Of a stretch of DNA of 64,000 bases, positions 30,091 to 42,560 are shown one piece after another. A program made the translations under genes and the position numbers. Where the stretch lies: positions 124,001 to 188,000 of the forward strand of contig SKCR01023417.1 in assembly GCA_019454045.1 (NCBI GenBank), given 5' to 3'. The DNA comes from Zanthoxylum bungeanum. Taxonomy: Eukaryota; Streptophyta; Magnoliopsida; Sapindales; Rutaceae. The first letter of the stretch is position 1. Each line of letters starts with the position of its first letter. The notes below the pieces were generated by a model, which saw only the letters and a list, made by a program, of their open reading frames with translations, did no database searches and was not told the DNA's origin.

Positions 30091-32479
30091 TGTAGGGGTT
30101 TTATTGCGGATATCCGGTAACGCAGAGGAAACAGTGGAAAATCAAATTTTCCGATTTCAAAAAATTTTCTCGGATTAATTAAATAAACATATTTATTTAA
30201 TTACCCAATAATTAAATTATGAAATAAAATTCAATAAATCAAATTTATGTGAATTTACCGAATTGCCCTTACACTTTGTATTTTGTTCATTTTAGTCCGA
30301 AATTGTTCAAATCAATTTTGGATGATTCTAAATCATTACTAATATGAATTTAACATGTCACAAATGTCAAAACAAAAATTGCAACCAAAAACCCAAAAAT
30401 ATTTGCCTAAGGCCGAAAGCCTCATTAGGGGTGCCTAATGTGCATTTTGCACTTCCATGGTTCAAAACACATCAAGATGAAATCCAATCAACATAAGATT
30501 TCATATGTATCATATACACATCCAAATACACAACATAAATGAAAAGCCCCAAATTTGGAAGTGGTCTTAAAACCTAATTTTTCAATTTCTTCAAATTGGA
30601 CAAATTAGACCAAATTGGTTAAATCAATTACTTCAATCATGTTTCTTCCATCCAATTCAAGTCTCAACACAATGAAATAACTATAGATCAAATCTAGGTC
30701 ATTTAAGAGTGGGTCAACAACTCTAGATTAGCAACAAAGTTCTAAAACCATGAAAAAAATGCTTATAACTACACTAGTTACATTCTTTCAACTTTGTACA
30801 TGCTCAACACTTTCATCAAACATCCATTCAAAAAAAAACACAAAGAATAAAGAAAATAATAACATGAGAACATCATAGCATGAAGCTTAGAACACAAGGA
30901 ACATTTTCCTCTCTAATAGTAAGTTGAAGAAACTTACTAAAATTCCAAGTTTTCTTTGTTTTCTTTCAACTTTCTCTCAAGCTTCCTTTGTTTTCTTCAA
31001 TGGATTTTTGTGTAAAGTGTATTAGGTTATTTACCAAATGAAAAACAAAACAATATATACTTGCTACAAAATTCACCTTGGCCGAATTTGGCTAAGGAAA
31101 TTAGCAAAAAATTTGTTTTAATTTCATTTCAATTTCAAGTTGCCAACTTGTGAAAATATCATTACACTTTAAAGATATTTCCAACAAAGTCAACAATGGC
31201 AACTTAGCCATTAAAACAAATATCTAAATCTTAAGATATTTATATTTTAATTAATTTAATCATTTAACAATTAATTAATTAATTAATTAATTAATTAAAT
31301 ACAAATATATTAAATATATGTATTATATTTACATTAAATATTAAATACATATATACATTTATGATATTAGTCAAATATCTCAATTTGACTATTAATTAAT
31401 GTGTATTTAAATTAATTAAGTATTAAATGTAAATACACAAAAATTAAGGAAATGAGTATCGGGTCCCTAAACATGTATTTTGCGTTTAACCTTTAAACGA
31501 CTTTATAAATAAACAATATTATTTATAAATGTTGCTCTAGTGCTCTACGTGTATATTTCATTATTGAGACTCTCTAGATTCAGGCATATCCGTCACGAAA
31601 TCCAATTTCGTGTCCATAATTTATCCACCCATAAATTATGAAGATCACGGATAAACTCGCTGAATCACCCGTATAATTCCTCCGTCACAGGTATCCGGAT
31701 ATATCCCAGAGATATAGATGTAAACGTCAAATCTCTATGGGGATTATCCAGTCGACTATTCTATTAGCAATCTCAAAAAGAATGTTTAGAACTGGCTTCT
31801 AAACTGTACCACGGGCCCATGGTTTTATCTGATTGCTAATCATATGGACTACATATGCTCAGATACACAGAACTGACGGATCCTATCTTGATACGCACAG
31901 GACACCTTGAGGATCTATCTACACCCAACAAGCAGAGGTCTGATCTTAATAGATCGGTGACGTGACTGCCATCTAAGTGTAGAAGATGTCTCTTGTGCCC
32001 ACAATGGCATCTCAAGTCTAAGAATCACAAGTGCTACTCAACCCGACAATATTCTTATTGACGTTGGTGTATCATCCATTAAGAATCTTCGGTGAGTCGA
32101 TCAGTGTTTATCCGCTATAAACACCTACACGTCTATACTAGTCTCCAAGACTTATGGTTCATTGAGAAACCATTGGAATCATATATTCCAGTATACGACA
32201 TGTACCGGTCTCAACGGGTTTACTATATTGACCAAGTAGAGTAAACCTTGACCAGGAACTGTCTGAGAATGACAACGTCATGATACAACTCAATGTCAGT
32301 TGCGACGCTTTTTGCAACTGTACCATGACTAGTCATTCTAAGGTCATTACGCATTTACCATATTAAAAGATACATTATATTATAGAAACTGCATATATTA
32401 TTCAAAATAATAATGTTTTACAGAAGTATTCATAAAGAAATACAACCGGGAATTGGCACTGTGAGCACCAACCCCAACT
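30091..32479 (-). mobile_element. Solo LTR, family 2-like Copia, in the leader of G
   Basis: 2,389 bp, plus strand TGTAGGGG...CCCCAACT (the final CA has become CT). TTGTC lies on both sides (30086-30090 and 32480-32484), so this is one insertion reduced to a single LTR. On the minus strand its start (GTTGGTGCTCACAGTGCC) and the region around 32060-32200 are related to the LTRs of G. Confidence 0.8.
31270..31298. repeat. (TTAA)n microsatellite
   Basis: About seven TTAA units inside the solo LTR. Confidence 0.85.
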
Positions 32480-32484
32480 TTGTC

Positions 32485-32972
32485 TACATGTGAATATACA
32501 TAGGCGAGAACGTGTCAAAACTGTGAGTCGAAATATATTCCTAGGATCCACTTCTTACTATGGAATTTGATTTAATTATTGAATTATCTTTTTCCGTTGG
32601 GGATTACGGTATTACGTAAAGTAGTGGGAGACACTGCTGGGTTAAAAATCCATAACTTAGGCAGTGTGTAATGTTATGAAAATTATCTGCTATTGTTTTC
32701 CATATTATGTCATGTAGATATATTTTAACTTCTAATCCATTGTATACATATTTAATATATGTTTTCTAACTTCATCTCTGGTTATAGATTTCTAGAATAG
32801 GTTCTAAAGTAAATTAGTTTAGGATATTATTTTTAGAAAAATAGTTTCTTGTGCAATAAGGATTGACATGAATTGGTTCATGTCTCGAGATTCTTCGTAG
32901 GCATTAAGAAAAACCTCATTAGGTATTTTTTTATCTGATAATGACGTTTCTTGGCTTTAGTGAACTTTAAAG
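32485..32972 (+). other. Leader of element G, second part, and decayed sequence
   Basis: Continues from 30090 once the solo LTR is removed. It holds the fourth motif copy (GTGTCAAAACTGTGAG, 32512), GGATCC at 32544 and AGTGGGAG at 32623. Gag should start near 32715, but the sequence is degenerate from there. Confidence 0.55.
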
Positions 32973-34968
32973 TGTTGGGTTTCTACTATAGTCCCAAAAT
33001 CAATTTAAGCTTTTAAACATGTGAATACATCAAAGTTAAGTTGCGGAAATATTCACTTTGATCGGATATGCGATGCGGTGAACAACAGAAATTTCTTCAA
33101 GCTTTGAAGCTCTCGGCAATCCTCCATTTTGTGCTCCTTTGATTTTCGGTCAAGCCCTCCATGGATGATCTACAAGCTCCAAGCTTTTTGAGTGGATTCC
33201 ATGCTCAATGGTTTGTTTCCCTATCACCTTTGGATGACTCTTTATGTGCTAGCATTGGAAAAATTTGCCACAAATCTTCTTTATTTCTTCTTCTTGCTCT
33301 CGGTTTTGAGAGAGATAAAAGAGAGAAAATGGCCCTTGGCCGTGAGGTAGGAGGAGGGAGAGAGAGAATAAGTGAGTTGATTTTGTGTATTTAGATTTCT
33401 AAAATCTAATACCAAAAATTCAAATCCAAAAGTCCAAGGCAATAAAGCCTTCCAACCACCCCCATCATTCACAAGTGACTAACATCACATCACTCAAAGT
33501 GACAAGACATCCATCACTTGAATGACTAATGATGTGACGCGTGATGTGACTTGTGGGCCCCACTTGATTCGAAATGCGAGTGGGCCCGCAAACACTCCCG
33601 GGCTCGGGTTTGCTAATTCCGAATTAACGAATTTTCTGTTACGACGTAATTAAATCAAATTTAAATAAATAATTTTGCCTAGCAAAATTATTATTCACAT
33701 CGCTAGCGAATTAATTCTAAATTAATTCGTTCGCCCGAATTAAAATCTAATTTTAATTTCGCGTCGAAATCTAATTTCGTTTAATATATCGAATATATTA
33801 GTTTATCGATTAATTCCAAATTAATCGTTCTCTCTCTTTAAATAATATTTTATCCCAGATAAAATATCTCAGTAATTAATCCTAGATTAATTTTCTCTCT
33901 CTATTAATTAATCCCAGATTAATAATGTGCGAGTCATACGTCATCGGTGAATCTTCGGGAAGCGACCCATGAGATCCCCGGATATGTTGGTAGTAAATCC
34001 GGTCGTCGGACTATCCGAACATGTACGTACCTAGTACTACATTTTTACCGATTTACAAGACATGGTTGGCTTCTAGCAAAGCACCAAGCCTACCCAATTC
34101 TCCAGAAATATTCTTAAATGAATATGTGATCTATATCAGGCATATTATATGTAGTATTGCGTATTGCGATCCAGTATCGGATGTCACATGCTAGGCCTGG
34201 GGCTGGAATTGTGTCTCCCCCGTTCGAAGCACATATCGGATCTCTGGTAACTAGTCTCTATAATCGGATAACTATGACCTTGTCATATTATCCCTATAGT
34301 TGCAGCATATAAGAGAACCAGTTCCGTATCCTACGTGATCATCATCTCCACTATGACTAGAGTGATACTTCCATCTCAACATCACACCCAATACACTACG
34401 ATTCTCAATATACCCAGAAGAGGCGTACACAGAATCGATTAAAGCCCTGGACGACCAAAACCAAAGTATATTGATTGTCGCAAGTATTAGCGGTGCAAGT
34501 CTCAGGTTAAGACCAAATACACCTACCCTGATTCGGACTCCCATAGACACACAGTCATAATACCAATGGGATTCCGAGGGGTCTATCCAGAGCGAAGCTG
34601 TTTCCGTACCATCGGTAAACACAACCTCCTATCACACTTGCATAAGTATCCAATACTTAAATATAGGAGAACTATGTCGTTATGCTCCCACAACGCGCAC
34701 AAGTGGAATACTAGTCTATTCTGCATTATCGATGTCCAATCTCGATAATATTACGACTAGGGATTATTTAATGATTAAACCTTCGTGGATTGATACTGTC
34801 TCATATCATCTCAATCCGGAAGTAATCATAAGGTCTTTTATCATTTATATATCCCAGTAATCTAATTACAAATGATAAAAGAGCAATTTCCTTTGTCACA
34901 TAGTTAATTTGTACAACAACACCATGTTCTGTACAAATAGTGATGCTATGGGTCATAATTGTCCAACA
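32973..34968 (-). mobile_element. Solo LTR, family 1 Copia, inside element G
   Basis: 1,996 bp. The minus strand begins TGTTGGACAATTATGACCC, the family 1 start, and the plus-strand left end is TGTTGGGTTTC. TAAAG flanks it on both sides (32968-32972 and 34969-34973). The palindrome run lies at 33612-33930. There is no internal region, so it arose by LTR-LTR recombination. Confidence 0.88.
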
Positions 34969-34973
34969 TAAAG

Positions 34974-35421
34974 GTCACCTATCCGACACTGTTTGCTAAT
35001 CAATTATTTAAAATTGTTATGAATGGTTGAAGGCAATTTATTAAGCTAAAAAAATGAGATGTGTATAGTTGTGTGTAGAGAATATCGATTCTCACAACAC
35101 GACACTATATGTTTTGGATACCAGATCTCTCGTCTAGTTATTTAAAATATTATTTAATGATTATTTTGATATTTGATATTAGAACTTATGACTATTGGAT
35201 AGTTATTTATTCTTTATAAACAATTGTTATATATTTGAATATGACTAGTAATGTCATTGACGTAAAGATAAATATTAAGAAATATTTTCGATAAGGTAAA
35301 TAATTTAAAACAATAGTCTATGAAGTTTTATCACTTAAAAATTAAATGTTTATCCCGCATGGTAAAGGGTGGTTTGATACGTGATCACACTATATATCCT
35401 TGTCCATTTAATGAATAAACA
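34974..35421 (+). other. Decayed internal sequence of element G
   Basis: AT-rich, with no recognisable coding words. It connects to 32967 when the solo LTR is removed and leads into the 3' LTR of G. Confidence 0.4.
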
Positions 35422-35903
35422 ATATTTGGTGCTCGGAGCGCCAATCCGGATCGTAATTATGTCCGATTCATGAATACCAACAATTCCATTTCCATAATAT
35501 CATGTATTTATGGTAGCACCTCTTGTCTTATATATATATATATTCGATCTAATTTGAATAGAATAAAACTAAATCTGGTTTATCATATTTATATATTAGA
35601 CAAAGACCCGAGGAATTACAACATAATGCGCAATTACAACATAGGTTGTAATTGACATTAGGAAGCATCACTATAAGTTGTATATTCTCAAATAACGTTC
35701 CTAGTCAAAATTTACTGACACGGGTCGGTTAGTAAAATCCTTTGAGACTAGTGCAAGTCGTATATCGAGACTTGATCTGATCGTTTATCCTAGTGAACCA
35801 TGAATCTTCGGAGACTCATATAGATATGTAGGCGTTTATTCAATAAATATTGAACGACTCACCAAAGATTTCCTAATATATGGTACACCAACTTCAATAG
35901 GAA
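35422..35903 (+). mobile_element. 3' LTR of element G, interrupted by element D
   Basis: Matches 28120-28440. Further right (35746-35903) it is related, in inverted orientation, to about 32060-32200 of the solo LTR. It stops where element D begins at 35904; the rest should lie beyond the window. Confidence 0.6.
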
Positions 35904-36804
35904 TGACATGATTCTCGTAGCATCAGAATCACTCAGCTCAGAGATACATTCCCAACTGCATCAACGACACAATTCGAGCATTTTGAGTAATCAAGCCGAA
36001 TCAAGTCCAACACCAAAAATTCGACCAAGAAAAGACTTAATGGACTTGAGACACATCATTTGGGCCTTGTAAATGGAAGCCCATGAAATTTGGAGGATTT
36101 TGTGGAAAAGGGACAATTTTGTCATTTTGGGAAAAGTTACCTCTTTTGTTGACATTTTGGGGTTTTCATTGATTTGTTGACTTAGTTAGGTCATTTGTAA
36201 CTAAGTTAGCTAAGTCATTTAGTTAAATTGGATTAGAACTAAGTTAGTTAGTTAAAGGACCTATTAGGCAATCTTTAGAAAAGATGCCCCTTTTGTTGAC
36301 TTTTTCTTTTTGATATTTTTGCCACTTGCATAAACATCTTGGTGGGGATATTTGTAATATTTAGTAAATGACTACTTAGAGCTTTAGCTTTATATAGCCA
36401 TTGGGTAGTTTTAGGACCTTTTGGTCTTTTTACCTTTTGAAAGACATTTTAGTAAATTTACATTATCCTATATATTGTAAACCTTGTCTTCTTCAATAAA
36501 AAAACTTGCAAATTTCGAATTTCTTCAAAGAAAAATGGCTATGGCCGAATTTCAAGCTTAAGGGAGGGATTCCCCTTTGTTTCAGCTTTGACTTATCTAA
36601 GGCGTGGCAACCTTGGTGGCGTCTCCGTGCTAGCAGAACACTACAAAGAATCATCTTAAGGGTTCTCAAAGACAAGTTCTTCGTGGGTATTCTTTGTGGC
36701 CTTGGTAGGGTTTCGTTCCTACAAAATCGAATTCGTGGTGCTTGGGGTTCTATCCATTGCGAGGGGTTTGCTTGGCCTTAAACATCCAAGTGAGTTCCGC
36801 GTCA
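35904..36804 (+). mobile_element. 5' LTR of element D
   Basis: 901 bp, TGACATG...CGCGTCA, with inverted TGAC/GTCA ends. Followed by TTTGGTATCAGAGCTTAGG at 36805, the primer site. ATATAGCCATT near 36397 may be part of its promoter. Confidence 0.8.
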
Positions 36805-36959
36805 TTTGGTATCAGAGCTTAGGGTTTCAAGGTCTGATTTTTCTATCTTTACTTTGTATTTTTCATTTAGTCTTTATTGTGTTTGTTGGTCATCAAGATA
36901 TTTGTTCATCTTGATTCTTGGTTTTTTATTTCTGAATTATGTTTGCCTATTTTGAATCG

Positions 36960-37357
36960 CTTGTGACCGACATACCGGCCTTATACCGGCATACCGGTGA
37001 AAAAATACACTAGACACAGCCTCTGGAACCGGAAAGTTTCATATTGGCATTCATACCGGCCTTCATACAGGTCTTTCTGGGATTACATAGCTTCTGGAAC
37101 TGGGTAAGTTTCATACCAGCATTCATATCGGAATTCATACCGGTCTAACAGGGTATTACATAGCTACTGGAACCGGGGTAGTTTTCATACCGGTCTCATA
37201 CCGGACTAAATACCGGCCAACTTGTTCAAAAAACATAGCTACTAGAATTGGGCTAGTTTATACCGGCTTATATACCAGTCTATATACCGAAAAACCTGTG
37301 AGTAAAACATAGCTACTGGAACCGGGAAGCAACCATACCGGTTTCATACCGGACCCA
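36960..37357 (+). repeat. Tandem repeat in the leader of D (ACTGGAACCGGG / ATACCGG)
   Basis: Five imperfect units of about 65-85 bp, each with a TACTGGAACCGGG-like word, most also with ACATAGCTAC and two or more ATACCGG words. The array is cut at 37357 by element C. Confidence 0.8.
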
Positions 37358-37866
37358 TGTTAGGTTTATTCTAGGTCCCAAGATCATCAAACAAGCATGA
37401 TAAAGTGTGAAATACATATCAAAGAAGTTGCGGAATACTTACATTGATCGGTTGTGCGACGAAACGACGAACAAAATCATTTTTCCTTTGAAATTCGGAC
37501 TTGGCAGTGAGCAGTCCACTGGTTCAAGTTTTCAGATTTTGCTTCATCATTTGAGCTTTAAATCTTCGTCATTTGATTCCCGGCTAGTGGGTAAGTTTCC
37601 CTAACACCTTCGCAAGTCTCTCGGAGTGCTAGCTCCGCTTGATTTTGCCACAAAATCAAGGCACAAAGCTTCCCTTAACTCACGACAATGATGAACAAAA
37701 CCAGTGAGCTTTTTGCCACAATGGGCGTGAATGTGAGAGAGTGTGGAGAGAAGAAGAAATGTGAATTAGTTGGTCAAAACCTTTTCCAAAAATGGTTTAT
37801 ATATTTTACCATAAAATATATAAAATATTCACCAAATTATTAATTAAATAAATGGTAAATACTTTC
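37358..37866 (-). mobile_element. 3' LTR of element C, distal piece
   Basis: 509 bp, nearly identical to 55251-55760. It ends at the CTTTC target of element B and continues at 47864. Confidence 0.9.
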
Positions 37867-39962
37867 TGTTGGACATAATGACCCATAGCGTCACTATTTG
37901 CACAGATCATTGTGTTGTTGTAGCAAATTAACTATGTGACAAGGAAATTGCACTCTCATCATTTGTGATTAGATCACCATAGATATATAAATGAATAGAG
38001 GTCCCTGTGATTAGTTCCTGGACTGAGAATGATATGAGACAGTATCAGTCCCCGAAGGATTAATCATTAAATATCCCTAGCCGGAGTATTATCGAGACTG
38101 GACATCGATAATGCGGAATAAGCTAGTATTGCACTTGTGTGCGTTGTGAGGACACAACGACATAGTTCTCATATATATAAGTATCGGATACTTATGCAAG
38201 TGCGATAGGAGGTCGTGTTTTACCGATGGTACGGGAAACAGCTTCGCTCTGGATAGACCCCTCGGAATCCCATTGGTAATATGACTATGTGTCTATGGGA
38301 GGCCGAAATCAAGGTAGGTGTGTATAGTCTTAACCTGAGACTTGCATCGCTAATACTTGCGATAATCGGTAGACTTTGGTCTTGGTGGTACAGGGCTTTA
38401 ACCGGTTCTGCGTACACCACTTCTGAGTTTATCAGAGAGTCGTAGTGTATTGGGTGTGATGTCAAGACGGAAGTATCACTTCAGTCATATTGGAGATGAT
38501 GTCACGCAGGATACGGTACTAGTACTCTTGAGTGTTGCGCAACCAATCGGGATATTGTGACCAGATCATGAATATCCGATTATAGAGACTATGTTACCAG
38601 GCATCCGATATGTGCTTCGGACGGGGTAGACACTTATCCAGCCCCAGCCCTAGCACGTGACTATCCGATACTGGGCCGATATACACAATACAATCGTATA
38701 CTACGCTTGATAACAGATCTTAATATTCTTAAATGGATATGTCCGGAGAATTGGGAGGACTTGGTGCTTTGCTAGGAGTCGACCTTGTCTCGTAAATCGG
38801 TAGAACGTAGTACTTGGTACGTACGTGATTCGGATACTCCGACGACCGTATTTACTGCCAACTTATCCGGGGATCTCATGGGTCGCTTCCCGATAATCCA
38901 CCGATGACGCACAACTAGCACTCTTGAATAATCTGGGATTATATAGAAGAGAGAGAAAATTAATCTAGGATTAATTACGGAGATATTTTATCTAGGATAA
39001 AATATCATCTAGAGAGAGATAACGATTAATTTGGAATTAATCGGTAAATTAATATATTCGATATATTAAACGAAATTAGATTTCGACGCGGAATTAAAAT
39101 TAGATTTTAATTCGGGCGAACGAATTAATTTAGAATTAATTCATAAGCGATGTGAATAGTGAATTCGCTAGGCGTAATCATTTAATTACGACGCGACAGA
39201 AAAATCGTTAATTTGGAATTAACGAACCCGAGCCCGAGTGTGATTGCGAGCGCATTCGTATTTCGAATTCGAGTGCGGCATCGCAAGTCGCATCAAGCGT
39301 CAAATCAATCAGTCGCATCAAGCGTCAAATCACTTGTCACTTTGAGTGATGTGACTTGACATCATGTCACTTTAATAAAGGTGATATGAATAGTGATGGA
39401 CTTGACATAGAGTGTAAAGCATTTTGGAGGGAAAACTTTATGGTTTTTTGGCTCCAATATTTTTGATTTATTTGATAAAGTTAAATGAAAAATTGATTAT
39501 TTATTTTTGGAAAATATATAATCATTTTTTTGCTTTACATTTTATTATGTTAACAACACATTTTTCTCTCTCATTCTCTCCTTCACTCTCACGCAAAAAC
39601 CAGTCCATTTTCTTCACTATTTTTGAACCATTTTGGTGTGAACAATAGGGAAGCAAGAGTGGATTTTCATGGTGAAAATTCAAGTGCTAGCACACTTACG
39701 AGTCTTGCGAAGGTGGTAGGGAGGTTCGCCCATGAGCCGGGATCCGTCGGACGAGGCTTGGAGCTCCGTTTTCTCAGCTCAAATATGAAAATTGGAGGCA
39801 GTGGACTGCACAGCTTGGGCGTCCTTGGCAGTGAGTTTTTGGGCTTGATTCGTCTCCAAATCGACTCAACCGATCGATGTGAGTATTCCGCTACCTCCGT
39901 TGATGTATTCGCACATTTTTTTCATGTCTTGTTTGATCTTGGGACCTAGATAATAACCATCA
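37867..39962 (+). mobile_element. 5' LTR of element B
   Basis: Contains the family 1 palindromes, for example 38985-39003 (ATTTTATC-tag-GATAAAAT) and 39049-39069. The primer site that follows (39963) is altered: ATGGCATCAAGAGC. Confidence 0.92.
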
Positions 39963-42560
39963 ATGGCATCAAGAGCTAATGGTTCAAGCATGAAAATGTA
40001 GGGCTTAAAATTTGGGTAAATGTTTGTTGAGCATGATTTGAATAAATTGATTGTTTAAGTATGCTTATAACATGTTTAATTTCATTTTGGTTGGACCAAT
40101 TTGTTGAAAATTGATTTGGAATTATTTTCCCCAAATTTCATGAGTTGGCCGAATGTGTATTGTATTTGGAGTTCTTGGAATTTTTGATTTTGATTTATTA
40201 GATGAGTTAGAATCATTAAGGATGATGTTAATTTGAAACTAATTGGATTGGATTTTGAATTGAACATTAATCCCCAATTTACTTCACATGGCCGAATTCA
40301 ATATGCCCTTGAATGTCTTGGTATTTTGATTTTTGAACATTGGATGTATTGGAAATCATTTAGGATGTTGATTTAATGTCGATTGTGGGTTCGATTGGAT
40401 TGAAACCAAATCGGACACAAAATCCTTCCTTGGCCGAGAGCTTTAAGCATGTAAATGGGTTTGATTTTTCAATTTGTGTGTTGGACATATAATAATGAAT
40501 TGAATATGATTAATTGGACTAATTTAGTGTTTTGGAAATGTTGATTTAGTTGATTAATCATGTAATACACTTTGGTAATTAAAATGGGAAAATTGGATTT
40601 TTTGAATTTAATTATTTGGGCCTATTTTTGATATTGGGCTTCTAATGTTGTAATTGGGCCTATTGGGCTTGATTTTATCAAGTTGGGTTTAGGCCAAATG
40701 GATTGGATCCAATAGGGCCCAAAACCTTAACCATAAAGCCCAAATGCGACTAATGAACCTTTAAAGTTCAATTGGGCCTAATGGGCCAAGATTGATTTAT
40801 GGGCTTATGGGGTAAATCCCGGATTGGACTTTGGTTATCGGTTTGACCCGAGTTGACCAAAAGTCCACGCCTTAAGAAATCAATTAAAAGCCCATTGGAC
40901 TTTAATTGAATTGACGTTGGACGTTAATCGGTCTTTGAGACGCGTTACGATTAAATTTGGAATTTAAATCGTAAAAGGTTTATTAAATAAAAGTGTAATA
41001 TTTAATTTGGAATTGAATAGTGAATTAGTATTAAATACATGTTAAATTAGATTTAATGATGTAGTTTAATTTAATTCATGAATTCGTACTTTAAGTACTT
41101 ATTCGCAAAAACGAGTTTGACTCGAATAAAATCAAATCGTTGTTTGAACATTGGATGATCACTTAATTATCAAATTAATTAATTTGATTAGATTGATTGA
41201 TTGATTGATAGCATGCTTATGTGTGTGAATACGTGGTTGTGTTGAATGAATAATGTATATCGGATGGATATTAGATGGGTGGGCAATTTTAGAAATTGTT
41301 GTAATAAATTCGATTTATTAAATTGGACCTGCGTGTCCAGCCTTATCACCTCTATTCTCTTTGTATTCTCTTCTCACCTATTCCCCTCAATGTAAATGAG
41401 GTTTCTTTAAAAGTGTAGTGTAACGGGTAGAAGTAATACTAGTGCTAGCTTGAGTGAGAAAGGGAGAGATTTGATCTAGGATCAATGTGTAAAGTATCCA
41501 TCCGCATATCATTATTATTTATTTTCATACTCGCTTTATTATGTATTTAGAATGCATGTTTAAGGGTGTATGATGATGAGACCTTAACAAAGATAATTAA
41601 ATTGGTAGCCAATTTGCACGCGAAAAACCCTCGTTATATATCAAGCGTTTATTTTCCTTCCATTGAGTGATTCTTACTCAAGATCCGAGATTGGCAGGGG
41701 TGTTGGCCAAAGTCAAGCCCTTGTCCGTCGAAGATGTGTTTTAATCACGAGGCTTTGTTCATATCGGTGTCGTGTCCAAGTTGTGGTTTGTTGGCCAAAG
41801 TCAAGACCACTTCTTGTCCATTGACATTGATTACGAAGCTTCCATGTCAATGGGTCCGCGCTTGACTGGGATCACTAGGTTTGTTGTGCCAAAGCCAAGG
41901 CCTAGTTGATTCAGAGGAAAAGGTTAGGGTATACATTCGATGTATAGGCATATATAAGATATATGTTTGGGACTTGGATGTCCACCTACTGGATCTAGGA
42001 GTTGGATGAGATCCAATTGATCTTCGAGATCTACCTAGTTAATTATCATACAATTTGTTGGCCAAAGTCAAGATTGTGTGATATTTAACGGGATCCTAGC
42101 CCACTAGGAAACACGGTTTCCCGAGTACTCGACAGAGGGTTAGAGGCTCGACGAAAAATAGTGGGAGGCAAGTATTGAATTTGCAACATTCGTTCGAATA
42201 CTCGCTAAATGCGTTCATCTATTTTACTCGTCATATTAATCAAAAGTATTAGTTGGACTAATATTTTATGTTGTTTTAAAATTGATTAAATAGTTGGACT
42301 ATATACAAACTCATTCAATATATAGTTGATTTTATAATTGGATTATAGTAATCAATATAATTGAATTAAAATGATAGTTGATTTTATAATTAGATTATAG
42401 TAATCAATATTAAAATTATAGTTGATTAAATAATTGGATTATTGTAATCATTATAATAAATAGTACCTTATTAAAATTGATTAAATAGTTGGACTATTGA
42501 AATCAAGAAAGAATTGAAAAGTTGAATATTTAAAATATATAATCCTTGGGTTAAATGTTT
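39963..42560 (+). other. Leader of element B
   Basis: TTGGCCAAAGTCAAG copies at 41703, 41791 and 42058, with a variant (GTGCCAAAGCCAAGG) at 41886. GGATCC at 42091, hairpin GGAAAC-ACG-GTTTCC at 42107-42121 and AGTGGGAG at 42160. Just before where gag should start, a 40-60-bp unit (ATAGTTGATTTTATAATTGG) is repeated about four times (42315-42500). Confidence 0.75.

Noticed and set aside
33161..33394. 77-codon ORF near the left end of the solo LTR
   Set aside because: LTR sequence in antisense to the element; no homology recognised.
39623..39949. 108-codon ORF in both LTRs of element B (also 47519-47845)
   Set aside because: Begins with TTG, lies in LTR sequence and has no counterpart in the LTRs of A, C, E or F.
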